Origin: Heliocybe sulcata
Lineage: Eukaryota; Basidiomycota; Agaricomycetes; Gloeophyllales; Gloeophyllaceae
DNA: 62,077 nt
Direction of reading: 5' to 3'
Assembly: GCA_004369045.1 (NCBI GenBank)
Contig: ML213504.1
Span: 34,291 to 96,367, forward strand
Below the pieces are notes generated by a model. That model was not told the origin of the DNA and did no database searches. It worked only from the letters and a program-made list of their open reading frames with translations. Shown piece by piece: positions 1 through 10,283 of this stretch (its first letter is position 1; the number at the start of each line of letters is the position of its first letter). The translations under genes were made by a program, and so were the position numbers.

Positions 1-1148
1 CATAGGGAGCTAGATGTGCCTGGGATGTCTGGAGATGGCAGGGTAGATTGATAGCTAACTTAACTACAGTAATACCAGTAACTTCTTGGAGTATCTGAAC
101 ATTGTCTGCAGTGATTTCTGTCCCAGATAAAATCCCCTGGATTATTAATTGAATCTGACAAAGTGTATTGACAACCTTTCACCAAATGGAGAAGTAATAT
201 CCACATCCAGCACTCAGAAACATTATCATAACATCAGCAATCACATAAGAACAAGAAGCAGAATATAAATGGCCTGAATATATGTGCAGCTAGAAAAAGG
301 GGGTAATTACTGGCATCTGCAATGAGTGTTCTAGTAGCTCATCAAGCACATCGGGGCACTTCAATTTACACTTCAATGTGGATGCTGACCCTGCTGGCAA
401 CTGTGATTATAAGGTCCAGGCTTAAAGCTACTGTCGCAGATGACATTGGTGGAACATCTCCCACATGGCTCAAGTAGCCTATAAATAGTATATACAATGT
501 CAATTAATACAGGAATGTACAGGATGCCAGTCTACACAGTGATATTTATGGAGTACAAACCAATAAATTCAAGTGGAAATGTTGCAAGGACACACAAGAT
601 GAATGCCGCACGATGTCATTGCGAGGGCCTGCCCGACCGCAACAGAGGAGCGGTAGATGCAGCGGATCATGTCCAAATGAGGCCAAAACTATTAATGGAA
701 TGTATAGGGAACATCTGCGAAGATGAGGCCTGCGAAGCCCTTTCTAGCAAGCACAAAAAAGGGCCTCGCAGTGTATGACATCATACATCTCGCCCTGCCT
801 GAGGTGGCCGATGCGCCGTCACTGCCAGCCACATTCCGAATTCGTCAAGGACAAAACCGGGACGCTGACAAATGCCGCCGGCACAAGCTTCTGCCCTTGC
901 AACCCGAGAGGTTCACGTGACCGCGTTAATGAAGCGCGTCCAATTGCAGACGCGTCTGGTTAGTCAGGCTCGGCAAAGCTAGGGAGAGGCGAGTTAGCTG
1001 TATAAGTTATGCATATGGTTGTAATGGACCTGGTCAATAAGTAATACCCCGAGGATGTTTCGCAACAGGAGTAGAAATGTGCACTATATACAAACATACG
1101 ATACAAAATAGCAATGTAACATAACATCCTATCCAATAATCACCTCTC
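1..1148. other. Intergenic, no gene recognised
   Basis: The first 500 bases are more AT-rich than the rest and hold no convincing reading frame. Overlapping short open frames between 497 and 963 show no codon bias, no splice structure and no recognisable motif. The last 150 bases are probably the 3' untranslated region of the minus-strand gene that ends at 1149. Confidence 0.5.
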
Positions 1149-3669
1149 TCATCTCCTCGCAACGGCTCTCCGCCTTTCTGCCTCCTCCATCACGTTCCTC
1201 GGGCCCCTCTTAGCCATCGCCCACAAAAACACCAGTATGATGATCACAAACTGCAGCCACAGCCACAGATCCAGCACAACCGCCACCAGGCCCCTCTTCT
1301 CCGCGTCACTCTTCAGAACCGCCTTTTCCTCCTCTCCCTCCTTCCCCTCCCCTCCTTCCTGCGCGGTCGGAGACGTGGGCGTCGACGGCGGACGAAACAC
1401 GCTCCCCACAGCGCCCTCTAAGAACCGCGCCACACTCGCCGTCCTTGACAGCGCGCCCGTCTCAGTGGGGACGGAAAACTCACCCTGCCCCGGAGCAGGC
1501 GAGCGCAGCGTTCCCTTGAACCGCCCGTCCAGCCACTGGCCCGTCCGCGCCTTCACGGTCTGGCTCAGCAGCTTGTTCCTCAGCCTCAGCGAGTCCCGCT
1601 TCGTCTTGGGCTCTACCATCGGTATCGGTGTCGTCGACCTCGGCGTAGCAGCGCCCCCATCAGCTTGCGTCTGATCGGACCCCGCGACCGAGACGACAGA
1701 GCTGCTCCTCGACGGGACCCCGTCCCCTGGCGCGTCCAGAGTCAGCTCACTCAGCCCAAACAAGCTCGTCGTCCGCAGGTGGTGGTTAAACCCCACGCTC
1801 GCCGGTCCGTCCCACTCGTCCCCGAGCTCGCTCCCCAGCGTGTGCGCCGGCTCCGCGTCCTCCGAGATATCGACAGCCTCGCCCGCAGGGAAGCCAATGC
1901 TCGGCGACTCGGCGCCAAACAGGCCCACCACCGACGTACGCTGCCTCCCCGCGCCATACTGGTCCTCCCCAAGCTCCAAGCGGGGCGGCATCCCACCCAC
2001 AATACTCTTCCGGAAACTCCTAAACCTGATAGTTTTGCCACTATCCTCCTCCCCATCCTCCTCCCCGCCATCGTTATCAGTGTCTGCATCCGCTGCATCT
2101 GGTTCCGAGTGCTCCTCGCCCTCCTCGAGCACAACCTCCCCTACCCCCTCCAACGCTTCATATAGCGCCCTCATTCCCTCCGCCTCCTTCTTGGCCTCCC
2201 TCATCCTGCCCGTAGCAGCCGCCTGCTGTTCCACGATATTCTGATTCGTCTCTTCCAGCTCCCGGATTTTTAAGAGGAGCTGCGAGATCAAGGCGGACTC
2301 GTGTTGGGCCTGGGGGGATGGCTGCGCGAGGTGTGTATCAGCGGGGAAGTACGAGTGTGCGGCGTTGGACGCGAATTCTGGATCAAGCTCCGTGTTGGGG
2401 TTTTCTTCGGGGGATCGGATTTCCGCGTCGTGTCCTTGCTCTTCCGTATGCTCTGGCTTGTCGGAGGACGCTGGGTCCAAGTCTTGGGGTTTCGTGGGGC
2501 TAGACGAACGTGCCCTTGGAGGGAACGTGAAGTCCCTTTGCATCCTCCTCCTGGACGGGGTCGAGCCAGCCGACAACGCCCCACCGGGCGCAAAATCCCT
2601 CACCACTCCCTCTCCCTCCTCACCAGCATCATCCCCCGCACCCTTCCTCACAGCCCTGACCATTTCCTCCCTCTCCCTCCTCCTCGCCTCCTTCGCCTGC
2701 CCCTCCTCCTGCCGCTTCATCCTACTCTCAACCTCCTGCGTGCTCTCCAGCTCCTCCTTCAGCAACTGTATCTCCTTCTCGAGTTTCCTCAGCTTCCGCT
2801 TGCCAGCCTGGTCCGCCTCCTTCGCCTCGCTCTCCAGCTTCTCTAGTGAGAGCATCAGCTCGGCGTTCTGGTCTGCGAGCCGCGTGATCTCGCTTGGGGT
2901 CACGGAGATTCGCCGGTTGTGCTTGTTGCGTCGGGAGGCGGAGGAGAGGGTCGATTGGGCGGAGAGGGGCAAGGATGGGGAGAAGGGAGAAGGAGACGGG
3001 AGAGAAGGGAAGGGCGGGGCGATGGGGGAGATGGGCTGGGAAGATGGGAGGCGGGACAGGAGGGCGTCATGTTGGGTTTTGAGGGAGGTGTTTTCTTGGT
3101 AGAGGGATTTGCAGACGGCCGAGGTGAGGCCAAGTTCTGGGAGAAAGCGGTGAGCGTGGTGTTGATGGGTAAGACGAGGAGAGATGACTAAATTCAGAGA
3201 TAAATAGGACGAGAAGTGGTAGCGATGCCATTTATGCACCTTACATGTACGATATGCGGAGCATGAACGCTGTGCCATAGACAGCGTAGAGAAAAACGAT
3301 GCATTAGATCAGCCGATAGATAGAACACACACCATTTTCACGCTCCCGGATCGCTTTACCAGCCTTCAGCAGAAGTTCCTCCAGCTCCTCCCTCGACCTC
3401 TCATTTACCCACTCCTCCACCTCAGGCGAGGGCATCGCGCCTAGATCAGGGCTCGTTGCAGACAGCAGACGGACCCTCTGGGCAGTCATGGAGATAGGGG
3501 AGCCAAGGATGGTGTCAAGGTCGGCGTCGGAGAGGTCGGAGGGGAAGACGATGGTGGGTGCATAGGGCGGGGGAGGGGCGTCGGGGTCTTTGTACCGTCC
3601 AGAGACGGTGCGACGGGTTTTGGCAGGAGGGCGGGGTCGAGGGGTCGAGGGCGAGTCGTTGGATAGCAT
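1149..3669 (-). CDS. Tail-anchored coiled-coil protein, unknown function
   Basis: Two-exon model: 3669-3333 and 3136-1149, in frame, 774 residues. The intron (3332-3137, 196 nt) is long for this window, so a missed small exon is possible. The N-terminal region is proline-rich, followed by an acidic helical stretch. The middle has long Lys/Glu-rich coiled-coil runs (for example LEKLESEAKEADQAGKRKLR), then Ser/Pro-rich low complexity. At about residues 731-754 there is one strongly hydrophobic segment (LWLWLQFVIIILVFLWAMA) followed by a basic tail ending RRRAVARR. This is the architecture of a tail-anchored membrane tether or golgin-like protein with the coiled coil in the cytosol. I do not recognise a named family. 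It diverges from NOP14 across about 530 bp. Confidence 0.7.
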
Positions 3670-4145
3670 TGCAGGTTTCGTTCAAAAATGAGAGGCCGGT
3701 TGATAGAGTGTCCTGAAGGAATGATCTGAACTGGGTGTCGTTGTCAAGAACAGTGAGAGCGTCGGTCAAACTCGCTCGTGGACAGCACAGAGCCAGTCGG
3801 TGCCCCAGCTTGAAGCAGGTCTTAAGGAAGACACTCGCCAAAGGTCGCTAGCGGCGGCAAGCGTTTTGCGCAAGCTTTCACGTGGGTTCAGCACGCATGA
3901 TGCCTGGGAGCGCGTGGACCGGCGAGACCGCACCGTGGACTTGATAAGGGCTTTTTCCATCCAAGTGTTGTGTGGAATAATAATCGTTAATGCCAAAGGA
4001 CAGAAATACGATAGCGCTTGCGATGAAACAGTAATTAAGGACGGGACGCAGAGGCCTTTCAGTGGCATTGTGGGTCCCAGCGGACGCGATCGAGATCCCA
4101 GTCACCACGTGGACTTGCCTAAATTTCCGAGTGCACTATAATATT

Positions 4146-4185
4146 CACCTAACCATCTCCGCCTGCACCTAACCACCTCCGTCTG
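4146..4185. repeat. Two-copy 20-bp tandem repeat just upstream of NOP14
   Basis: Units 4146-4165 and 4166-4185 differ at two positions. They are pyrimidine-rich (CACCTAACC core) and end 12 bases before the NOP14 start codon, so they lie in the core promoter or 5' leader. A TATA-like ATAATATT lies just before them (about 4138-4145). Confidence 0.7.
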
Positions 4186-4197
4186 CCAATATTTATC

Positions 4198-7100
4198 ATG
4201 GGCAAAGGCTCTCAGCTCTCTCAGCTCAAATCTGCCATCTCTCAAGCCGGTATTGCTGGCCGTCCTCCACCCTCCAAGAAACGCAAGCGCTCCGACCAGG
4301 GAGACAAGGAGAAGAAAGCGGCAAAGCTGAGGGAGATCCAGCAGAAGCTCAACCCGTTTGATGTCAAGGTTACGAAGCTGAAGCACGATGTCGGTGGGCG
4401 CAAGATTAAGGGCGTGACGGGTAAACCAGCGCAGAGTCGGCAGGCCGGGATCGAGGAGGTGCGTGCAGACTCTTCGTGCAGCTCAGAATATGTTACTGAA
4501 ACCCGCCCCATATTATATAACAGCGCAAACGCACTCTGCTTAAGGAGTATGAGACCAAGAACCACGCTGGCGGGATTGTTGACCGCCGCTTCGGCGAAAA
4601 TGACCCGTCCATGCCTCTCGAAGAGCGCATGCTCGAGCGGTTCACCCGCGAACGACAGCGCGCGTCCAAGGGCGAATTGTTCAACATTGAAGACGACGAC
4701 GCGGACATGGAGCTGACGCACTACGGGCAGAGTTTGAGTAAGCTCGACGATTTTGAGGGGGCGGGGTTGGGACTGGATGAGGAAGATGAGGAGGAGAGAA
4801 GAGGTGCGTGCGGATGAATTTGCTGGAGAGTTATGGTCAGTGATGGGTGATGTATCAGGTCAGATTGGTAGTGAGACCGTCAAGGCGGTCCACTTTGGTG
4901 GCTTCGACGATGAAGATGAAGGAGAGGAAGGCGAAGACGGCGAGGTACGTTCAGTTATCTATTTCAACATACCATTCACCTCGCTAATTGCCTTATTCTA
5001 GCCACCACGGAAGAAGTCGAAAGCCGAAGTAATGGCCGAAGTCATCGCCAAATCCAAAGAACACAAGGTATGTCCCTCGCCTTACTCCCTTCCTCCTCTA
5101 ATATAAATCATATGAACCCTATGCTTTGCCTTGTAGTACCGCCGCCAAGCCGAAAAAGAAGAAGACGAGTCTCTCCGCGCAGAGCTCGACGCAGACTTCG
5201 ACGCGCTCCAGTCACTGCTCTACTCCGCTCCCGCTGCCACCGCCACCGCCGATAACAATGCGCCTGAAGACAAGCCCGTGTCAGAGTTACTTGGCACGAA
5301 AGAGAAGGACGCAGAGTACGACGCAGTGATCCGCGAGCTGGCGTTTGAGGCGCGCGCGAAGCCGAAGGACCGGACGAAGAGCGAAGAAGAACTGGCGAAG
5401 GAGGAGAAGGAGCGGTTGGAGGCGAGGGAGCGGAGACGGGTGAGGAGGATGCAAGGGTTGCCTGACGAGGAGAGTGACGAAGAAGGGGAAGGCGGTGGCA
5501 GAGGGAGGAGAAGAGACAAGGGCAAGGGAGGAGGGGGAGATGATTTGGAGGATGATTTCTATGATGAAAAGGGCATGGAGTGGGCGGAGGCGGGGACGGG
5601 GATTGGGGCGGGGTTGAGGGAGGAAGGGGTGGGGAGTGAGGAAGACGGGGAGGAGGGGAGCGAGGAGAGTGGGAGCGATGAAGAGGGGAGCGACGACGAA
5701 GCGAGCGAGGATGACGGGGAGGAGGGAGAGGAAGATGGCGCGTGGTCGGACGAAGTTGAGGAAGGCGAGCAGGAGGATCTCGTCGCTCCTCCGTCGTCAT
5801 CATCAAAATCGAAGCACAAGACCTCGGGACGAGGGAAGAGCAAGGAGCTCCCGTACACCTTCCCGGCGCCGGCGACACACGAGGAGTTCCTCGAGATAAT
5901 TGAAGATGTTAGGGACGAAGACGTCCCGACGGTTGTGCAGAGGATACGAACACTGTACCATCCGAGTCTCGCGGAGGAAAACAAGTTCAAGCTCGAGGTA
6001 CGTGCGTTTGATTTTACTACTCATTAATACGCTGACAACACGCACAGGCCCTAAACAACGTCCTGATCGACCACATCCTCTACATCACCTCCCCACCTTC
6101 CCCTTCCTACTCTCTCCTCAACAGCCTCCTCCCACACCTCACCGCCCTCACGCACAAGTACCCCGCCCCCGCCGCTACGCACTTCCGCTCAAAGTTAACC
6201 CTCATGCACAAGAACCTCAAACGCGGGCTGTCCTCCAACCCGCTCTCGCCCTCCTCCAAGACCTTCCCCGGCCTCCCCGAGCTCACCCTCCTCAGAGTCA
6301 TAGGCCTGGTGTGGAGCACGAGCGACATGAAACACGCCGTCGTCAGCCCCGCGCGGCTGCTCATGGCAGCGTATCTGGGGCTGGGGCGGGTGAGGCATGC
6401 GAGGGACGTGGCGAGCGGGCTGTTCCTGTGCACGCTGTTTCTGCAGTATGAGAGGCGGAGCGGGCGGTTCGTGCCCGAGGCGGTGAGCTTCGCTGCCAAC
6501 GCGGTGTTGCACCTTGCCCCGCACGGATTCGCCGAGGGGAAGAGTGTTCCCGGGTATTTCCCGATACCCGATTTTGGGAGGGGGCTTGTGCTCGATTGTA
6601 AGTGGGTGAAAAAGATGGGGTTGGAGGTGGGCAAGCCGGAGTTGAGTAGGATACTTGGTGAGGAAGAGGAGGAGGTGGGCGAGCAGGAGAAGCTAGATTT
6701 GCTGGGGCTGGCTGTGGATTTGCTGGTGCGGTTTGCGGAGACGTACAAGGGGCTGGAGGGGTTCCTGGAGTTGTACGAGCCGATCGTGAAGGTGCTGGAG
6801 GGTGTCGAGGCGCAGCGGCTTCCGCAGAGTCTGAAGGTCAGGAATAGCGATGTATAGGTTGTCTGTTACTGATCATCGTACAGGACCGTCTGGCCAAGTT
6901 CACGGACATGATCGCCCGCCTCCTCAAGTTCGCCCGACAAGCCCGCCGACCCCTCCAGCTGCAAGCCCACAAGCCCATCCCCATCGCCTCCTACGTGCCC
7001 AAGTTCGGGTCTACCACCTCGAACTACCTCCGCCACCGCGAGGCGGACCACGAGAAGAACGAGGCGGCGAAGCTGAGGCGGCAGTACAAGGAGGAGAAGA

Positions 7101-7294
7101 AGGGGGCGCTGAGGGAGCTGCGAAAGGACGCGCGGTTCTTGGCGGGGGTACAGCAGCTGGAGCATATGGAGAAGGATAAGCGGTATGGGCAGAGGATGAA
7201 GCGGGTGTTCGGGGGTATTGAGAGTGAGAGGGCGGAGCAGAAGGCGATGGAGAGGGAGAAGGCGAGGGACAAGAGGAGGGCAGGGAGGAAGTAG
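4198..7294 (+). CDS. NOP14: Nop14, nucleolar protein of the small-subunit processome
   Basis: Seven exons: 4198-4458, 4524-4803, 4859-4944, 5002-5067, 5137-5997, 6048-6836, 6884-7294. The frame holds throughout and gives 917 residues, somewhat longer than the yeast protein. Family hallmarks are a basic N-terminus with NPFDVKVTKLKHDV, then LLKEYETKNHAGGIVDRRFG, MPLEERMLERF, THYGQSLS, ETVKAVHFGGF, an extended Glu/Asp-rich middle (exon 5) and a basic C-terminus (KRVFGGIESERAEQKAMERE). Nop14 binds Noc4 and Emg1 and is needed for 18S rRNA maturation and 40S export; it acts in the nucleolus. The start was chosen as the first ATG followed by the conserved lysine-rich N-terminus. All six introns are 49-69 nt. 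Confidence 0.95.
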
Positions 7295-7466
7295 TTTCGT
7301 TGCTGCTTTATATATAGCTACTGTAATCTTTACCACAAAACATCCGCTAGTGGGCGAATATGAAAGAAGAGCGGCCCATGTTCCATACTAGCTTGAAGCC
7401 CCTCCATTACAATCAGTGCAAGGTTTCGACTACTGGTAAGTAGAAATCAAATGGCCAGTCACCGAA

Positions 7467-7943
7467 TCAAGAACAGAACTGCGAGACCGCAACATTGGGG
7501 AACTTGTCGCGCCGAGCATACGCGCGGTTGCCGGCCGCGAACGCGTCGAACTCTTCCTCCGCCGCAGCATCCTCGAGTACAAGCAGCATCGACTCGGCCA
7601 ACTGCTGGACGACCTTGTATACCCAGCGGCTGCATTCCCCGAATGTATCGTTCTCCGGCGCAGGAACGGCAGAGGCCGCCTCGCAGAGGTCGTGAACCGA
7701 GATAGCTCCAGCGGAGACGTCGTGGATTTGCAGAAGAGAGGAAAGGAACATGTCGCCCTGAATCTTCTGGATGCGATGCTGGTATTGCCAGTTGGGGGAG
7801 GTGCCGCGGTCGATGCGGATGTGCACTAGGTGGCCTGAGCGAGCATCTGTGGGCAGGAGCAGGGCGACGTGGGGCGCGCGGGCCTGCGCGAAGCCTGCGA
7901 TGTAGAGGGCGCCTGGCGTGAATGCAGAAGGGATAGAAGACAT
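7467..7943 (-). CDS. Small basidiomycete protein, DUF6914-like
   Basis: Intronless, 158 residues from the ATG at 7943; the open frame extends to 7955 only through a non-ATG codon, so I use 7943. The layout resembles the fungal DUF6914 family: an N-terminal strand (GALYIAGF), a hydrophobic strand (HVALLLP), an H.R.D segment, a WQY motif, a leucine-rich helix, and a late cysteine-tryptophan motif (ECSRWVYKVVQQL). No catalytic residues are assignable and function is unknown. It is convergent with NOP14 (172 bp between stops). The family assignment rests on pattern memory; an unrelated small protein is possible. Confidence 0.55.
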   Translation of the reverse strand: MSSIPSAFTPGALYIAGFAQARAPHVALLLPTDARSGHLVHIRIDRGTSPNWQYQHRIQKIQGDMFLSSLLQIHDVSAGAISVHDLCEAASAVPAPENDTFGECSRWVYKVVQQLAESMLLVLEDAAAEEEFDAFAAGNRAYARRDKFPNVAVSQFCS

Positions 7944-8044
7944 GTATGAGCACAAAATCGTCGTTGATTATGAAGAGTGCGACCAGGCTTTATCATGAAC
8001 TTGTAAGTAATTGGGAGTCACAGTTAGGGGGTGGGGGGTCACGC

Positions 8045-8900
8045 TCACGTGACGTACTCGTTCGGGACATGCCACATTCGTTGGCCTTTCCCTTTCCCTC
8101 CAAAGACACCCTCAGAGGCAATCCGCTAAAGTGCAATAGTGAGCACAGATTTATGAGAAACAATGTTCAAATCTCATGGGGACGGACTGACTACCGTGAA
8201 CAGTGGTCTATGTGGCGCAACATCGATGATAGCGAACTCCAAGCGAATGAAGAAAATTCAAAAGATGTCTTAAGGACCAAAAACACGGATGCCACTCACT
8301 AATTCGATATACGAGTGCCGTCCATTTTTCCGGGGCGGCATCGAGTCCTTTTGTAAGCGACTCGGGCATGCCTCCACCTCGACGAGACACTTAGTGGATG
8401 AATAAGAGTGCTACCGAAGGCTGACCTCTCATGGCCACAGGTCTAGCGGAGATCCTAGAACAGTTCCCATAGGAAGGAGCTCGTCCTTCAACTTGGACGA
8501 CAGTCCTGTAACCCAGTCGTCCGACGAGAGAAGCTCTTGCGAGTCAGTCAGCTGGGTAGGCTTCGGCTCCGTCGTGGCTGCTTTAGGTGCGTCAAAGCCA
8601 TTGCAAAAACCGGCATCTGAATCGAGTTTCCCGATCTTTGCTTTGATGCTATCATCGCGGCACTGTTGAGGATATGAAAACGTATCACGCCTAGGAATAT
8701 AGGGTGATCAGATCCCATCCCTCTGTCACGTCAATTCCACCAACGAACATTCTGCATTGATTCTGTAACTGACAAGTTACGGCTGACTGTGACTACGGTC
8801 AGATGCAATGCAGGCAGTCACTGGTGGTGGATTATGATTCGTGGATTGCGTCGACTCACGTCCTCTGAGGCCAAACTCCGGCTGACATCGCCGCCACCAT
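8045..8900 (-). CDS. Small multi-exon gene, unidentified
   Basis: Model: 8900-8860, 8762-8745, 8690-8462, 8389-8300, 8125-8045, in frame, about 152 residues. The last three exons are the better supported. They are open in one protein-like frame, bounded by good splice sites (GTGAGT donor at 8299, CTTTAG acceptor at 8126), and end in a stop after the peptide MWHVPNEYVT. Internal peptides include DDSIKAKIGKLDSD, TDSQELLSSDDWVTGLSSKL and VEACPSRLQKDSMPPRK. The first two exons, one of only 18 nt, are uncertain. The gene lies directly downstream of RBMX2 on the same strand (116 bp from its stop to this start). I recognise no family; the pieces are too short for the usual single-frame ORF finders. 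Confidence 0.45.
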
Positions 8901-9016
8901 CTACCATACAACGGCTGTCATTGGCACATACGGGTAGATCATTAATCATAAGCACCGACTTTCATTGTCCAACACGTACAACACATGGAAAACCGGCCAA
9001 CTTGTCCGCAAAGGTA

Positions 9017-10188
9017 TTAGTCTCGGTACCTGCTTGAACGGTCGCCGCGGACATAATCTCGTTCCGTTGGACGTCGGTCCGGTGAACTGTACCGATCTCG
9101 ACCAGAAGGGCTACGGCCATCGCGGCCATGCTGACCATCAATCGGACCATACCGCTCCCGAAGAGGGGGCGTGCGAGCGTCCCGAGCACGGCGCTCACCT
9201 CCGGGAGACCGACTCTCGAACCTCCTCCTAACTCGCCGTTCGGGTGTCCTGCTCCTCGAGCGGGGATCTCTGACCGGAGAGGGCCTCGATCTGCTCGGCC
9301 CGCCCACTCGCCCTTCAATCTCAGCGAGGAGCTCCTCCGCGGCTCGCATCCCCTCTGACTTCTTCGCCTTCTTCTCCTTCTTCCGCTCCTTCCGCGCGCG
9401 GCGCTCCTCCGGCGTCTCGTCTTTGTGTTTGCCTTTCGACTTGTGCTTCTTTGCCTTCTTGAGTGCTTTCTCCTCTTTACGCTGCGAGACTAGATATTCG
9501 TACATGGGATCTTCTGGGTCGATGGGTGGGCCGGAAGATACGGAGGAGTCGGACGCGGCGTCGTCATCTGTAACAGAGCATTCAGCACCAAGGCGAATGA
9601 CCCGGTAGTAGACACCCTGACCCTTTATCATTTGCGGCTTAGCATTGAGACTTTGTTCTTCTGGCTCTATCCATTGCCCGTCTTCTCCTTTCGTTCTCGT
9701 CTGCTTGTATTGCTTCACGTGATCTACCCGTAGAACTCTTCCGAGGATATTCGCTCCGTTCAGATTATCGACAGCAAGCACTGTAGACCGCTGATCTTCG
9801 TACATAAGGAATCCGAAACCGCGAGTCTTGCCGGTATTCTTGTCCCGAGGAAGGTTGACGTCCATGACTTCCCCATACCTGGTCATCATGTTAGAGAGAA
9901 ATATGCAATGACTGCGCGAAACTCACTGAGAAAATATTGCGATTACGTCTCCTTCAGTTAGGTCAAAATTGAGACCGCCGATGAATATGTAGGCCGAGTC
10001 TATGCACACTCAGTATAGGATCGAGACCACCGCGTCGAACTTACCTTTGTATTCATCATGCCACGACGCTCCTCCTTGTGCGATGTGGTCGAGCTCTTTG
10101 TCATTTATGCGGTTGATCTCTCGTACGACACTGTGCAAGCAGTCAGCTAGTTATCGACGGACGGAACGAGTGAACGCACCTACTTCAT
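9017..10188 (-). CDS. IST3: RBMX2/Ist3-type RNA-binding splicing factor
   Basis: Exons 10188-10184 (only ATGAA), 10130-10045, 9999-9927 and 9878-9017; 341 residues. It is the orthologue of yeast Ist3/Snu17, S. pombe Cwf29 and human RBMX2, a subunit of the RES complex in activated spliceosomes. Hallmarks are the conserved start [15 protein letters not shown], the [18 protein letters not shown] junction, RNP-2 (AYIFIGGL) and RNP-1 (TRGFGFLMY). An Arg/Ser/Asp-rich tail follows, with many RSRSPERR-type dipeptides. A 48-nt segment inside the last exon, which begins GTGTCTAC and ends TTACAG just before a DDDAASD run, looks like an additional intron; removing it keeps the frame, so the tail may be 16 residues shorter. 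The gene shares a 95-bp promoter region with eIF3d. Confidence 0.9.
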
Positions 10189-10283
10189 GGTGGCGGTTGG
10201 ATGCCAAGTCCGTTTTCCCACGTTCTATATGATTACTGAAAGTTTTGGCGTACGCGCTCCTCTGCAACTCGGACGCTACTGCC
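10189..10283. promoter_or_regulatory. Compact bidirectional promoter, RBMX2/eIF3d
   Basis: Only 95 bases separate the two start codons, which face away from each other. Both 5' leaders and both core promoters must fit here or overlap the neighbouring gene. No TATA box is obvious. Co-expression of a splicing factor and a translation factor is an inference from the geometry. Confidence 0.6.

Noticed and set aside
5108-5878. 256-codon minus-strand open frame
   Set aside because: It is antisense to the acidic, GC-rich exon 5 of NOP14; its Pro/Arg/Ser composition is the expected shadow.
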